Shown here: positions 1 to 6,254 of the stretch, one piece after another | Layout: every line of letters begins with the position of its first letter | Position numbering within the stretch: the stretch's first letter is position 1 | Assembly (NCBI GenBank): GCA_017424125.1 | Contig: JAFPBM010000115.1 | Span: forward strand, 1-13,477 | DNA from: Clostridia bacterium | GTDB taxonomy: Bacteria > Bacillota > Clostridia > Oscillospirales > Acutalibacteraceae | Length of the DNA: 13,477 nucleotides | Direction of reading: 5' to 3' | Notes under the pieces: generated by a model | Told to the model about the DNA's origin: nothing | Database searches by the model: none | The model's input: only the letters and a program-made list of their open reading frames with translations | Position numbers and translations under genes: made by a program

Positions 1-222
1 ACCTCTTCAGAACTTGAGGAAGAGAAAAAGGCTTGGGGCGATGTTAAACTTGAAATCGAAACTGAATCTTCATCTTCTACGCCGAGCGTAAGCGGTAGCA
101 GCAGCAGTAAAAAACAGCCTGCATCTTCAAGTAGCAAAGCTCAAAGTTCTTCTAAGGTAGAAGAGAGTTCATCTAAACCGAAACCAACCGTTTCAACACC
201 GGAATGGTTCCCTGGAGTATAA
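1..222 (+). CDS. 3' end of a gene encoding a Ser-rich, probably extracytoplasmic protein (partial)
   Basis: The frame beginning at base 1 stays open for 73 codons and ends with TAA at 220-222; the start lies outside the window. The visible part begins with a short charged stretch (ELEEEKKAWGDVKLEIETE), followed by about 50 residues rich in Ser, Lys, Pro and Thr, and ends in TPEWFPGV. Such low-complexity Ser/Lys tracts are typical of linkers or tails in secreted or cell-surface proteins of Clostridia, and the lipoprotein at 11779-13167 has a similar tract followed by EPDWLSTG. No domain can be recognised, so function is unknown. A hairpin terminator follows 3 bases after the stop, supporting this as a real gene end. 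Confidence 0.75.
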   Translation, partial: TSSELEEEKKAWGDVKLEIETESSSSTPSVSGSSSSKKQPASSSSKAQSSSKVEESSSKPKPTVSTPEWFPGV

Positions 223-225
223 GGT

Positions 226-258
226 AAAAACCACTTGATTTTAATCAAGTGGTTTTTT
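226..258. terminator. Bidirectional intrinsic terminator
   Basis: A perfect 12-base inverted repeat, AACCACTTGATT (229-240) and AATCAAGTGGTT (243-254), has a 2-base centre (so a slightly larger loop in RNA). It is flanked by an A-run on the left and a T-run on the right. Read rightward it ends the Ser-rich gene; read leftward it ends the operon whose last gene stops at 262. Confidence 0.92.
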
Positions 259-261
259 GTT

Positions 262-1050
262 TTACAAAATTTCTTCGTAAATCTCTTTTATATTGTTATA
301 AATCAGGTCGGGTTTAACGCCGCTTTTTTCAACATCTTCCATTGTGCCCTCGCCCGATAATACAAACACACTGCATACACCTGCGTTAACGCCACAGGCA
401 ATATCGGTGTAAACACGGTCGCCTATAAGCGCGGTGTTTTCGGGTTTGTAACCCGTTTTTTCCATTGCAAGAAGCGCCATAGTCGGTTCGGGTTTACCAA
501 TGAAAACGGGACGACGGCGGGTTGCGTTGTAAAGCATCTCACTGACCGAGCCGCAATCGGGTACCGAGCCGTAATACGTTGGGCAAACCCAATCGGGATT
601 GGTGGCGATATAGTCAACGCCGCGTCCAAGCAAAATACAAGCGTCCTCTAATTTTTTAAAGGTGAGTTCGGTGTCAAAACCCATACAAAGACAGTCAATA
701 CCATCACAAAGTGTATCGGTAATAGGAAGTCCCGCACTATGCAGTTGCTCTTTGAAGGAGGTCGTGCCAAAAGCGTAAATTTTATTATAACTTTTCTTTT
801 TAAGGTAAAGTATAGTAGCGTCGGTAGATGTCAAAAAATCACTCGCTACCGATTCAATGCCCAAAGAATGCAGTTTTTCTATATATTTTTGTACGCTTTT
901 GGATGAGTTGTTGGTAAGGAACATATACTTGCCGCCAATTTTTTTAACATGCGCCAAAAAATCGGTAACACCGTCAAACAAATCGTTATCAAGATATAGC
1001 GTTCCGTCCATATCAAGCAAATAAAGCCTGATGTCCTTCAAATTTTTCAT
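262..1050 (-). CDS. HAD-IIA family sugar-phosphate-type phosphatase (NagD/AraL/PGP-like)
   Basis: This is a 262-residue cytoplasmic HAD phosphatase of subclass IIA. Motif I DMDGT (13-17) supplies the nucleophile Asp13 and acid/base Asp15. Motif II is TNNSS (46-50), motif III is Lys186 in GKPEP, and motif IV is GDRVYTD (210-216). The C2a-type cap lies between motifs II and III, with the typical segment YIATNPDWVCP. The length is normal for the NagD/4-nitrophenylphosphatase family. The start at 1050 has AGGAG 6 bases upstream and lies 2 bases after the stop of the DUF1667 gene; an upstream in-frame ATG at 1074 would overlap that gene and is less likely. It is the last gene of the GlpA-like operon. 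Its substrate cannot be read from sequence. Because mammalian PGP and mycobacterial Rv1692, both HAD-IIA, hydrolyse glycerol 3-phosphate, that substrate is a reasonable guess here. Confidence 0.9.
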   Translation of the reverse strand: MKNLKDIRLYLLDMDGTLYLDNDLFDGVTDFLAHVKKIGGKYMFLTNNSSKSVQKYIEKLHSLGIESVASDFLTSTDATILYLKKKSYNKIYAFGTTSFKEQLHSAGLPITDTLCDGIDCLCMGFDTELTFKKLEDACILLGRGVDYIATNPDWVCPTYYGSVPDCGSVSEMLYNATRRRPVFIGKPEPTMALLAMEKTGYKPENTALIGDRVYTDIACGVNAGVCSVFVLSGEGTMEDVEKSGVKPDLIYNNIKEIYEEIL

Positions 1051-1051
1051 T

Positions 1052-1396
1052 CTAACTCCTGTTCTGTGTGGCAATTATATCACTGCCAAACACGTCTTTA
1101 ATAATAACATCACCGACAAAGATAGGCAACTGCGGTCTTGCTGATGCAATAATTTCCATACACTCTGCCATTTTTTCCTTAGGGATAGCGCGGTCAGTTT
1201 TGACCGAAAGCATAGAGCCGTCTTGACAGCGCACGGTAGAGGTAACCACTCTTTGCGGGTTTATACATTCACTTTCGGCATACGCCTTGCCGCGCGGGCA
1301 AGTGTTGCCGCTTACGCTTAAAACTTTTCCGTTTTCCACCTCTGCTACCATAGAGCAACCGAGAGGGCAAACAATACAAGTAAGTTTTCTATCCAT
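1052..1396 (-). CDS. DUF1667 four-cysteine protein, probable Fe-S subunit of the GlpA-like system
   Basis: This small soluble protein of 114 residues carries Cys7, Cys10, Cys14 (CIVCPLGC) and Cys33 (GNTCPRG). The pattern CxxCxxxC followed by a distant CPRG matches DUF1667 and resembles the [4Fe-4S] site at the N-terminus of molybdopterin oxidoreductases, so a [4Fe-4S] cluster is likely. The rest (about 40-114) has no further cysteine apart from Cys57 and looks like a compact alpha/beta domain. DUF1667 genes are typically found directly after GlpA-like and FAD/NAD oxidoreductase genes in Firmicutes and Thermotogae, as here. The spacing is 3 bases after the preceding stop, with GAGGTGG lying across that gene's 3' end as ribosome binding site. 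I infer an electron-transfer role; no biochemical function is proven by the sequence. Confidence 0.88.
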   Translation of the reverse strand: MDRKLTCIVCPLGCSMVAEVENGKVLSVSGNTCPRGKAYAESECINPQRVVTSTVRCQDGSMLSVKTDRAIPKEKMAECMEIIASARPQLPIFVGDVIIKDVFGSDIIATQNRS

Positions 1397-1399
1397 ATT

Positions 1400-2635
1400 T
1401 TACACCACCTCAAGTGAAAAAATCAATTCTTTTCTTTTTTCTATATCCGAAGCGCGCAGTTTAATAGATTCCATCTCGCCCGGCGCTACGCGGACTTTCT
1501 TTTTGGAAACAATAACGTCATCACCGCTTTTTACGGTTATTTTAACGTTTTTGTAAACGTCACTCACGCGGAAAAACACCGTAACGTCTTTGCTTTTTGT
1601 GATAACCTGCGGTACGGTGTAACGTATTTTGCCGTCGGTTTTGATGGGAATATTAACGGTTGTTTCAACCATACCGTTTATATATTCTGCCGCTGCCTTA
1701 CCTGCAATTTCTGCTTCTTCGGAAACAAAATCGACCAGGTCGTGCACGTGCAAAACGTTGCCGCAGGCAAAAACGCCCTCTATCGAAGTTTGTCTGTCCT
1801 GGTCAACTGTGGCACCACTTGTAATGCCACTTAAATCAACCCCCATTGAGCGTGAAAGTTCGTTTTCGGGAATAAGACCAACAGAGAGCAAAAGCGTGTC
1901 ACAGGGGATAAATTCGCTCGTTTCAGGTATGGGCTTTCGGTTTTCGTCCACGCGTGCAATGGTAACGCCTGTAAGACGCTCTTTACCGTGAATTTCGGTT
2001 ACGGTGTGGGATGTTTTAAGTGGGATTGAGAAATCGTTAAGGCATTGTTCAATATTGCGTGCAAGTCCGCTTGAATAGGGCATAAGTTCACAAACAGCGT
2101 GCACCTTTGCACCCTCAAGCGTCATTCTTCTTGCCATAATAAGACCGATATCGCCGCTACCCAAAATAACAACGTCACGGCCCGGCATATAGCCTTTCAT
2201 ATTAACAAACTTTTGTGCGGTGCCCGCGCTGTATATTCCCGCAGGACGACTTCCCGCAATGTTGAGTGCACCCTTTGCGCGCTCGCGGCAACCCATAGCA
2301 AGTATAATTGCCTTGGCATTAATCTGAAAAACACCGTCTTCTGCGTTTGTGGCGGTTATAACCTTATCCTTGGTTATGTCAAGCACCATCGTGCCGAGTT
2401 TATAGGGGATGCCGAGTTCTATAACGCGCTTTTCGTAACGGTAGGCATATTCGGGGCCTGTCAGTTCTTCAGAAAACTTGTGCAGACCGAAACCGTTGTG
2501 GATACACTGTTGCAGTATTCCGCCAAGATGTTCATCGCGTTCTAATATGAGTATGTCGCGGATACCGCACTCGTATGCGGCAATAGCCGCGCTCATTCCT
2601 GCGGGACCGCCGCCGATTATAACTAAATCAGTCAT
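1400..2635 (-). CDS. FAD/NAD(P)-dependent oxidoreductase, partner of GlpA-like dehydrogenase
   Basis: A 411-residue two-dinucleotide-binding flavoprotein. The FAD motif GGGPAG is at 8-13, an ATG-like AMGCRER segment at 113-119, the NAD(P) motif GSGDIG at 159-164, and the C-terminal FAD-contact segment ACGNVLHVHDLVDF at 290-303. There is no CxxxxC redox-active disulfide, so it is not a thioredoxin or lipoamide reductase. Residues from about 335 to the end form an extra beta-rich, Lys-rich tail. The start at 2635 is chosen because AAAGGAGG lies about 9 bases upstream and because the Rossmann strand begins immediately; it overlaps the end of the dehydrogenase gene by 8 bases. The family is annotated as pyridine nucleotide-disulfide oxidoreductase or sarcosine-oxidase-alpha-like. 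In this context it probably exchanges electrons between the GlpA-like subunit and NAD(P). Confidence 0.9.
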   Translation of the reverse strand: MTDLVIIGGGPAGMSAAIAAYECGIRDILILERDEHLGGILQQCIHNGFGLHKFSEELTGPEYAYRYEKRVIELGIPYKLGTMVLDITKDKVITATNAEDGVFQINAKAIILAMGCRERAKGALNIAGSRPAGIYSAGTAQKFVNMKGYMPGRDVVILGSGDIGLIMARRMTLEGAKVHAVCELMPYSSGLARNIEQCLNDFSIPLKTSHTVTEIHGKERLTGVTIARVDENRKPIPETSEFIPCDTLLLSVGLIPENELSRSMGVDLSGITSGATVDQDRQTSIEGVFACGNVLHVHDLVDFVSEEAEIAGKAAAEYINGMVETTVNIPIKTDGKIRYTVPQVITKSKDVTVFFRVSDVYKNVKITVKSGDDVIVSKKKVRVAPGEMESIKLRASDIEKRKELIFSLEVV

Positions 2636-4070
2636 TTTTTGCCGCCTCCTTTGTTTTGCCGAGGTTAATATACGAATTTCCGCCCGATTTGGTAACGTCT
2701 TCAAACGGAATATTCTGTTCGCGTGCCAAAAGTTCTACTATGTAAGGACCACAGAAACCGCCTTGGCATCTGCCCATCTGTGCGCGTGTTCTGCGCTTAA
2801 CGCCGTCAAGGTCGCGCGGTTTGGGGTTGCGGCGAATGGCCTCAAGAATTTCACCCTCTGTGACCGTTTCACAGCGGCAGACAATTTTGCCGTATGCGCG
2901 GTCTTTTTTAATAATTTCGTTCTTTTCTTGGATGCTCGCTTCGCGGAATCGGTGCATTGCGGGACGGGTGGGCTCGTAATCTGATTTTTCATTAAGCATG
3001 AGTCCCGATTCTCGCAAAAGGCTTTCAATATACATAGCGATAGCGGGTGATGCTGAAAGACCGGGCGACTCAATTCCTGCTGCATTTATAAAGTGGGGAA
3101 CAGGTGAATTAATAATAAAATCACCCGTACTGCCAACGGCGCGCAGACCGCAAAACGAGGTTATGGTCTTGCGTATGTCAAGTCCGTTTACGTTTTCGTT
3201 TGCCTCTTTTATAATTTTTTGAAAACCCTCTGCCGTAGTGGTTTTATCATCCTTATCCTCAATATCAACCGACGTGGGACCGAGCAGTAAATTACCGTCA
3301 ACGGTGGGCGAAACCAAAATGCCTTTACCCATTTTAGACGGCGTGCGGAAAACGGTGTGATTTAAAATGCCACCGCACTCTTTATCAAGCAAAATATACT
3401 CGCCACGTCTTGGGTGTACGCTAAAACTCTCGTCGCCGACCATTGCGGCAATTTTATCTGAAAAAAGACCCGCACAGTTTATAACGTAGCGTGAAGAAAC
3501 ACTCTTTTCACCCGACTTAACCATAAATCCGCCATCGATTTTTTCAATGTCGGTCACGGGAAAGTTGCAGATAAGTTCTGCGCCGTTATCCATAGCGTTG
3601 CCAATCGCGGCAACCGTTAGTTTATAAGGGCAGACAATAGCGCCCGACGGTGCGTAAAGCGCACAGGTAACGTTTCGCGACAGGTTAGGTTCAAGCGTTA
3701 AAAGTTCATCTTTTTCTAAAACGCGAAGAGCGGGCACACCGCCTTTGTCACCGCGTTTTTTAAGTTCTTCAATAGTTGCTCTGTCATCGTCGTTAAATCC
3801 AATAACCAAAGAGCCGTTATTTTTATATTTAACGCCAAGTTCTTTGCATACGCTTTCCATCATAGCAGAGCCTTTTATATTGAGCCTTGCCTTCAAAGAA
3901 CCCTCCTTGGCATCAAAACCTGCGTGCACTATAGCCGAGTTTGCTTTAGTAGCCCCCATGGCAACGTCATTTTCTTTTTCTAAAATGCAGATTTTAAGGT
4001 CGTATTTTGCAAGAGTTCTTGCTACCATACCGCCGATAACACCTGCACCGATTATCAAAACGTCATACAT
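2628..4070 (-). CDS. GlpA-like FAD-dependent glycerol-3-phosphate dehydrogenase with C-terminal BFD [2Fe-2S] domain
   Basis: A 480-residue protein with an N-terminal DAO (FAD-dependent oxidoreductase) fold: GxGxxG at 8-13 (GAGVIGG), followed by the acidic end of beta2 (CILEKE). The C-terminal part has a BFD-like iron-sulfur domain with Cys398, Cys400, Cys435 and Cys440 (CRC, then CQGGFC). The DAO-plus-BFD arrangement is that of the anaerobic glycerol-3-phosphate dehydrogenase large subunit GlpA and its clostridial relatives, which oxidise glycerol 3-phosphate to dihydroxyacetone phosphate. No membrane segment is seen. The start at 4070 has GGAGGAG about 8 bases upstream; a longer in-frame extension to 4169 runs through the promoter region and is rejected. 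It is the first gene of a four-gene operon opposite a DeoR repressor. Related DAO enzymes oxidise other hydroxy or amino acids, so the substrate is probable, not proven. Confidence 0.85.
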   Translation of the reverse strand: MYDVLIIGAGVIGGMVARTLAKYDLKICILEKENDVAMGATKANSAIVHAGFDAKEGSLKARLNIKGSAMMESVCKELGVKYKNNGSLVIGFNDDDRATIEELKKRGDKGGVPALRVLEKDELLTLEPNLSRNVTCALYAPSGAIVCPYKLTVAAIGNAMDNGAELICNFPVTDIEKIDGGFMVKSGEKSVSSRYVINCAGLFSDKIAAMVGDESFSVHPRRGEYILLDKECGGILNHTVFRTPSKMGKGILVSPTVDGNLLLGPTSVDIEDKDDKTTTAEGFQKIIKEANENVNGLDIRKTITSFCGLRAVGSTGDFIINSPVPHFINAAGIESPGLSASPAIAMYIESLLRESGLMLNEKSDYEPTRPAMHRFREASIQEKNEIIKKDRAYGKIVCRCETVTEGEILEAIRRNPKPRDLDGVKRRTRAQMGRCQGGFCGPYIVELLAREQNIPFEDVTKSGGNSYINLGKTKEAAKND

Positions 4071-4087
4071 TTGAAATCTCCTCCGTA

Positions 4088-4115
4088 TTGACAAAAAGTT
4101 TATATATGATATAAT
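4088..4115 (+). promoter_or_regulatory. Near-consensus sigma-A promoter of the DeoR-family repressor gene
   Basis: TTGACA (4088-4093), a 16-base spacer and TATAAT (4110-4115) match both consensus hexamers exactly. TG at 4107-4108 adds an extended -10. The start point would fall near 4122, leaving a leader of about 72 bases before the ATG at 4194. Confidence 0.82.
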
Positions 4116-4139
4116 AAAACAATCAAATGCGATTATCAA
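4111..4139 (-). promoter_or_regulatory. Predicted sigma-A promoter of the GlpA-like operon
   Basis: On the minus strand TTGATA (4139-4134) is separated by 17 bases from TATTAT (4116-4111). Transcription would start near 4104, giving a leader of about 35 bases that contains the GGAGGAG site. The -10 box overlaps the -10 box of the opposing repressor promoter, and the -35 box lies inside the left arm of the inverted repeat at 4133-4161. Confidence 0.6.
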
Positions 4140-4161
4140 TATCTGGCTTAAAAATTGATAA
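4133..4161. promoter_or_regulatory. Candidate operator: inverted repeat in the divergent control region
   Basis: TTATCAAT (4133-4140) and its exact complement ATTGATAA (4154-4161) are 21 bases centre to centre, two helical turns, which suits a dimeric or tetrameric repressor. The left arm covers the -35 box of the GlpA-like operon and lies just downstream of the repressor's own start point, so one bound complex could repress both directions. Assignment to the adjacent DeoR protein is inference. Confidence 0.5.
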
Positions 4162-4162
4162 A

Positions 4163-4181
4163 CGCTCAAAATCGCTCAAAA
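4163..4181. repeat. Tandem direct repeat CGCTCAAAA in the repressor leader
   Basis: CGCTCAAAA occurs at 4163-4171 and 4173-4181, a period of 10 bases or one helical turn. It directly follows the inverted repeat and precedes the ribosome binding site of the repressor gene. DeoR-family proteins often bind direct repeats spaced by a helical turn, so this could be a second operator element, but chance repetition is possible. Confidence 0.4.
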
Positions 4182-4193
4182 CGAGGTGTTGTT

Positions 4194-4943
4194 ATGTTGA
4201 TTAGTGAACGCTATGCTCAAATACTTGAAATTTTGGAAACAGAGGAATACGTGTCCGCCCACAAACTGTCGAAAATGCTTTTTGTAAGTCTTCCCACCAT
4301 TCGCCGCGATTTAGCCGAACTTTCGCGCCGAAATCAAATTGTCCGCACGCGCGGAGGCGCCACAAAAATTCACGGCGACCATACCGTAATGCCGCTTAAT
4401 TTCAGAAAAACCGTCAATGCGGCGGAAAAGCGCAAACTATGCCGTGCCGCTGCAGAACTTGTGTGCGATAACGATATAATTTTCATTGACTCCTCTACAA
4501 CTACGCTTCAAATGGCGGATTTTTTGTTTGATAAAAACAATATAACGGTTATAACCAACGGTATACCGCTTGCAACAACGCTTGTAGGTAAGGGGATTAA
4601 GACCTACTGTACAGGGGGCGAAATTTTCAGTAATTCGCTTGCCCATTTCGGTAGTTTTGCAGAAGATTTTATAAAATGTTTTAATATAGATAAACTGTTT
4701 TTCTCCTGTCACGGCGTTAATATCAGCGGAATGTTAACCGACCCTTCACTTCCTGAAACGCAGATTAGAAAAACCGCAATAATGCAGTCGCACAAAACGG
4801 TGTTCTTGTGTGATAAAACAAAACTCTCGCTAAACACACCGTACAATCTCATTCCGCTCTGTAAGATGGATTACATAATAACCGACACCGCCGATATTAA
4901 AAACTATATTCAAAACGGCGACAGTGAAATTATAATTGTATAG
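4194..4943 (+). CDS. DeoR/GlpR-family transcriptional repressor
   Basis: A 249-residue protein with the standard DeoR architecture. An N-terminal winged helix-turn-helix occupies about 5-57 (recognition helix around SLPTIRRDLAELS, then RTRGGAT). The DeoRC sugar-phosphate sensor domain follows at about 75-230, including IDSSTTT, VITNGIPLA and CDKTKL. Family members are typically repressors that release DNA on binding a phosphorylated sugar or glycerol 3-phosphate. The ATG at 4194 with GAGGTG upstream and the classical ISERYAQILEIL beginning is preferred over a TTG at 4155, which lies inside the inverted repeat. It is divergent from the GlpA-like operon and probably controls it and itself. The phosphate-binding loop reads DSSTTT where many relatives have DSGTTT. 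The effector is inferred from its neighbours, not from sequence. Confidence 0.93.
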   Translation: MLISERYAQILEILETEEYVSAHKLSKMLFVSLPTIRRDLAELSRRNQIVRTRGGATKIHGDHTVMPLNFRKTVNAAEKRKLCRAAAELVCDNDIIFIDSSTTTLQMADFLFDKNNITVITNGIPLATTLVGKGIKTYCTGGEIFSNSLAHFGSFAEDFIKCFNIDKLFFSCHGVNISGMLTDPSLPETQIRKTAIMQSHKTVFLCDKTKLSLNTPYNLIPLCKMDYIITDTADIKNYIQNGDSEIIIV

Positions 4944-4944
4944 A

Positions 4945-4977
4945 AAAAGACCGTAAAGCAACGCTTTACGGTCTTTT
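4945..4977. terminator. Bidirectional intrinsic terminator between converging genes
   Basis: GACCGTAAAGC (4949-4959) and GCTTTACGGTC (4963-4973) form an 11-base stem with a 3-base loop, extended by AAAA on the left and TTTT on the right. It ends the rightward repressor gene. In the leftward direction it overlaps the last codons and stop of the HAD hydrolase gene (stop at 4966-4968), so it serves both. Confidence 0.92.
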
Positions 4978-5637
4978 AAGTAGTTCTTCATATGAAAACT
5001 GTGTAAAATCAGTAATCACCATATCTGTGTGTTCTTTGCCCAGAAAGTTTTCTTTTCCGCGCGGACAAATACCGACTACGAGCCCCGCATTTGCCGCCTT
5101 ACACGCCATTGCGCCCGAAAGCGAATCTTCCACGGTTATAAGGTTTTGCATTGGAATACCCAAACGTTCACCTGCACGCAGATAAATATCGGGGTTGGGT
5201 TTGCCGCGCATTGTGCCGTCGCTGTATATTATGTCCGAAAACCACTTATCAAGTGAAAAAACCTCTCTGAAAAAGTTTACGCTGTGCAAATCCGAAGAGG
5301 TTGCAATCGCACATGGAATACGGTTTTCTTTAAGAAAATCAAGCATCACTACCGCGCCGTTTGCCAAAGGTGGCGGATTTTTCTTAAACGATTCAATATA
5401 ATATTCTTCCTTGCGCCTTGCAAATTTGCCCTTTAGTTCATCGGGAATAGGTTTTTTATAAATGCTTTCGTAAATTCTGTCGTTGGGGCGGCCGTGCATG
5501 TTAGAAAAATAATCTTCTCTTTCAATGGTGAGCCCCAAATCTTCGCGTCCATACTTTTCGAAAGCGGCAAAATGCAGTTCATCGTCTAAAACAAGGGTGC
5601 CGTTAAAATCAAAAATTATTCCGTCAAATTTTTTCAT
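4966..5637 (-). CDS. Beta-phosphoglucomutase-like HAD hydrolase with DxN motif
   Basis: A 223-residue HAD protein of the subclass I (beta-PGM/phosphatase-like) group. Motif I is DFNGT (10-14): the nucleophile Asp10 is present, but the usual second Asp is Asn12. The small helical cap follows at about 20-90. Motif II lies at TSS (113-115), the motif III Lys146 is in GKPNPD, and motif IV Glu170-Asp171 is in VEDSLSG. Spacing matches beta-phosphoglucomutase almost residue for residue. The start ATG at 5637 overlaps the upstream stop by the ATGA arrangement, with AGGTG before it. It is the last gene of the pduL-hemW-phosphatase cluster. The sugar-phosphate or nucleotide substrate cannot be assigned; loss of the acid/base Asp may mean altered or weaker turnover, although DxN members are known in Firmicutes. 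Confidence 0.88.
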   Translation of the reverse strand: MKKFDGIIFDFNGTLVLDDELHFAAFEKYGREDLGLTIEREDYFSNMHGRPNDRIYESIYKKPIPDELKGKFARRKEEYYIESFKKNPPPLANGAVVMLDFLKENRIPCAIATSSDLHSVNFFREVFSLDKWFSDIIYSDGTMRGKPNPDIYLRAGERLGIPMQNLITVEDSLSGAMACKAANAGLVVGICPRGKENFLGKEHTDMVITDFTQFSYEELLKRP

Positions 5638-6254
5638 TCTACGTCACCTGGGACAAGGTTTACAACCTCAAACGCCCCCGTTTTCTGATAAAGCGACGGA
5701 GTTATGAGAATAGTATATCCTTTGCCGTTGTCACTCGTCCACATAGCGGGTGCCTGCCTTGGCAGACCGCAAGCGGCAAGTAACATCATAATAGCGCCGC
5801 CGTGCATTACTACCGATGCTTCATATTCCTGTTTTTCCATCATAATTCTGATAATTTCGTTAATGCCAAGTACTGTTCTGGCGACAAAATCTTTTGAAGA
5901 TTCTCCGTTGGGGGGAGAGGGCATTTTGCCTGCCGCCCACGCGGCATAATCGGGTCTGCCGTCAAGTTCTGTGGCGGTTTTGTTTTCAAAATCACCGAAA
6001 TTATATTCGCGCAGATTTTCAATAGTTGTAATCTCACGTGCGGGGAAGAGGATTTTTGCCGTCTGAACGCAGCGTTCCATAGGGCTGGAAAATACAAGCG
6101 GCACACGGGGATAAACAAAATCTTCATAAAGATTTTTAACCTCTCGCTTTCCCTCTTGTGATAGCGGCAGGTCGGTTTTGCCGCCGATATAGCGTCCCTC
6201 TTTATTGGCGTCGGTTGCGCCGTGACGTATAAGGTGAAGTTTGTAACTTCTCAT
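5634..6254 (-). CDS. Histidine phosphatase family protein (GpmB/CobC-like)
   Basis: A 206-residue cytoplasmic phosphatase of the phosphoglycerate-mutase-like superfamily. The phosphohistidine motif RHG is at 10-12 (His11), a second phosphate-binding Arg61 is in SSPMERCVQTA, the acid candidate Glu83 is in NLREYNFGDFE, and the second catalytic His151 is in MHGG. Length is typical of the small 'GpmB/CobC' branch, which are usually phosphatases and not mutases. The start at 6254 overlaps the hemW stop by ATGA, with GGAGAG upstream; its own stop overlaps the next HAD gene in the same way, showing translational coupling. The family includes alpha-ribazole phosphatase (CobC), but no cobalamin genes are visible here, so the substrate is unknown. 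Confidence 0.9.
   Translation of the reverse strand: MRSYKLHLIRHGATDANKEGRYIGGKTDLPLSQEGKREVKNLYEDFVYPRVPLVFSSPMERCVQTAKILFPAREITTIENLREYNFGDFENKTATELDGRPDYAAWAAGKMPSPPNGESSKDFVARTVLGINEIIRIMMEKQEYEASVVMHGGAIMMLLAACGLPRQAPAMWTSDNGKGYTILITPSLYQKTGAFEVVNLVPGDVE

Noticed and set aside
2099..2984. Rightward open frames opposite the oxidoreductase genes
   Set aside because: They are antisense shadows of two well-supported flavoprotein genes and have no domain or ribosome binding site of their own.
4155..4193. Upstream TTG start for the DeoR repressor
   Set aside because: It lies inside the inverted repeat, adds a non-homologous leader and has no ribosome binding site; the ATG at 4194 has GAGGTG and gives the canonical DeoR N-terminus.
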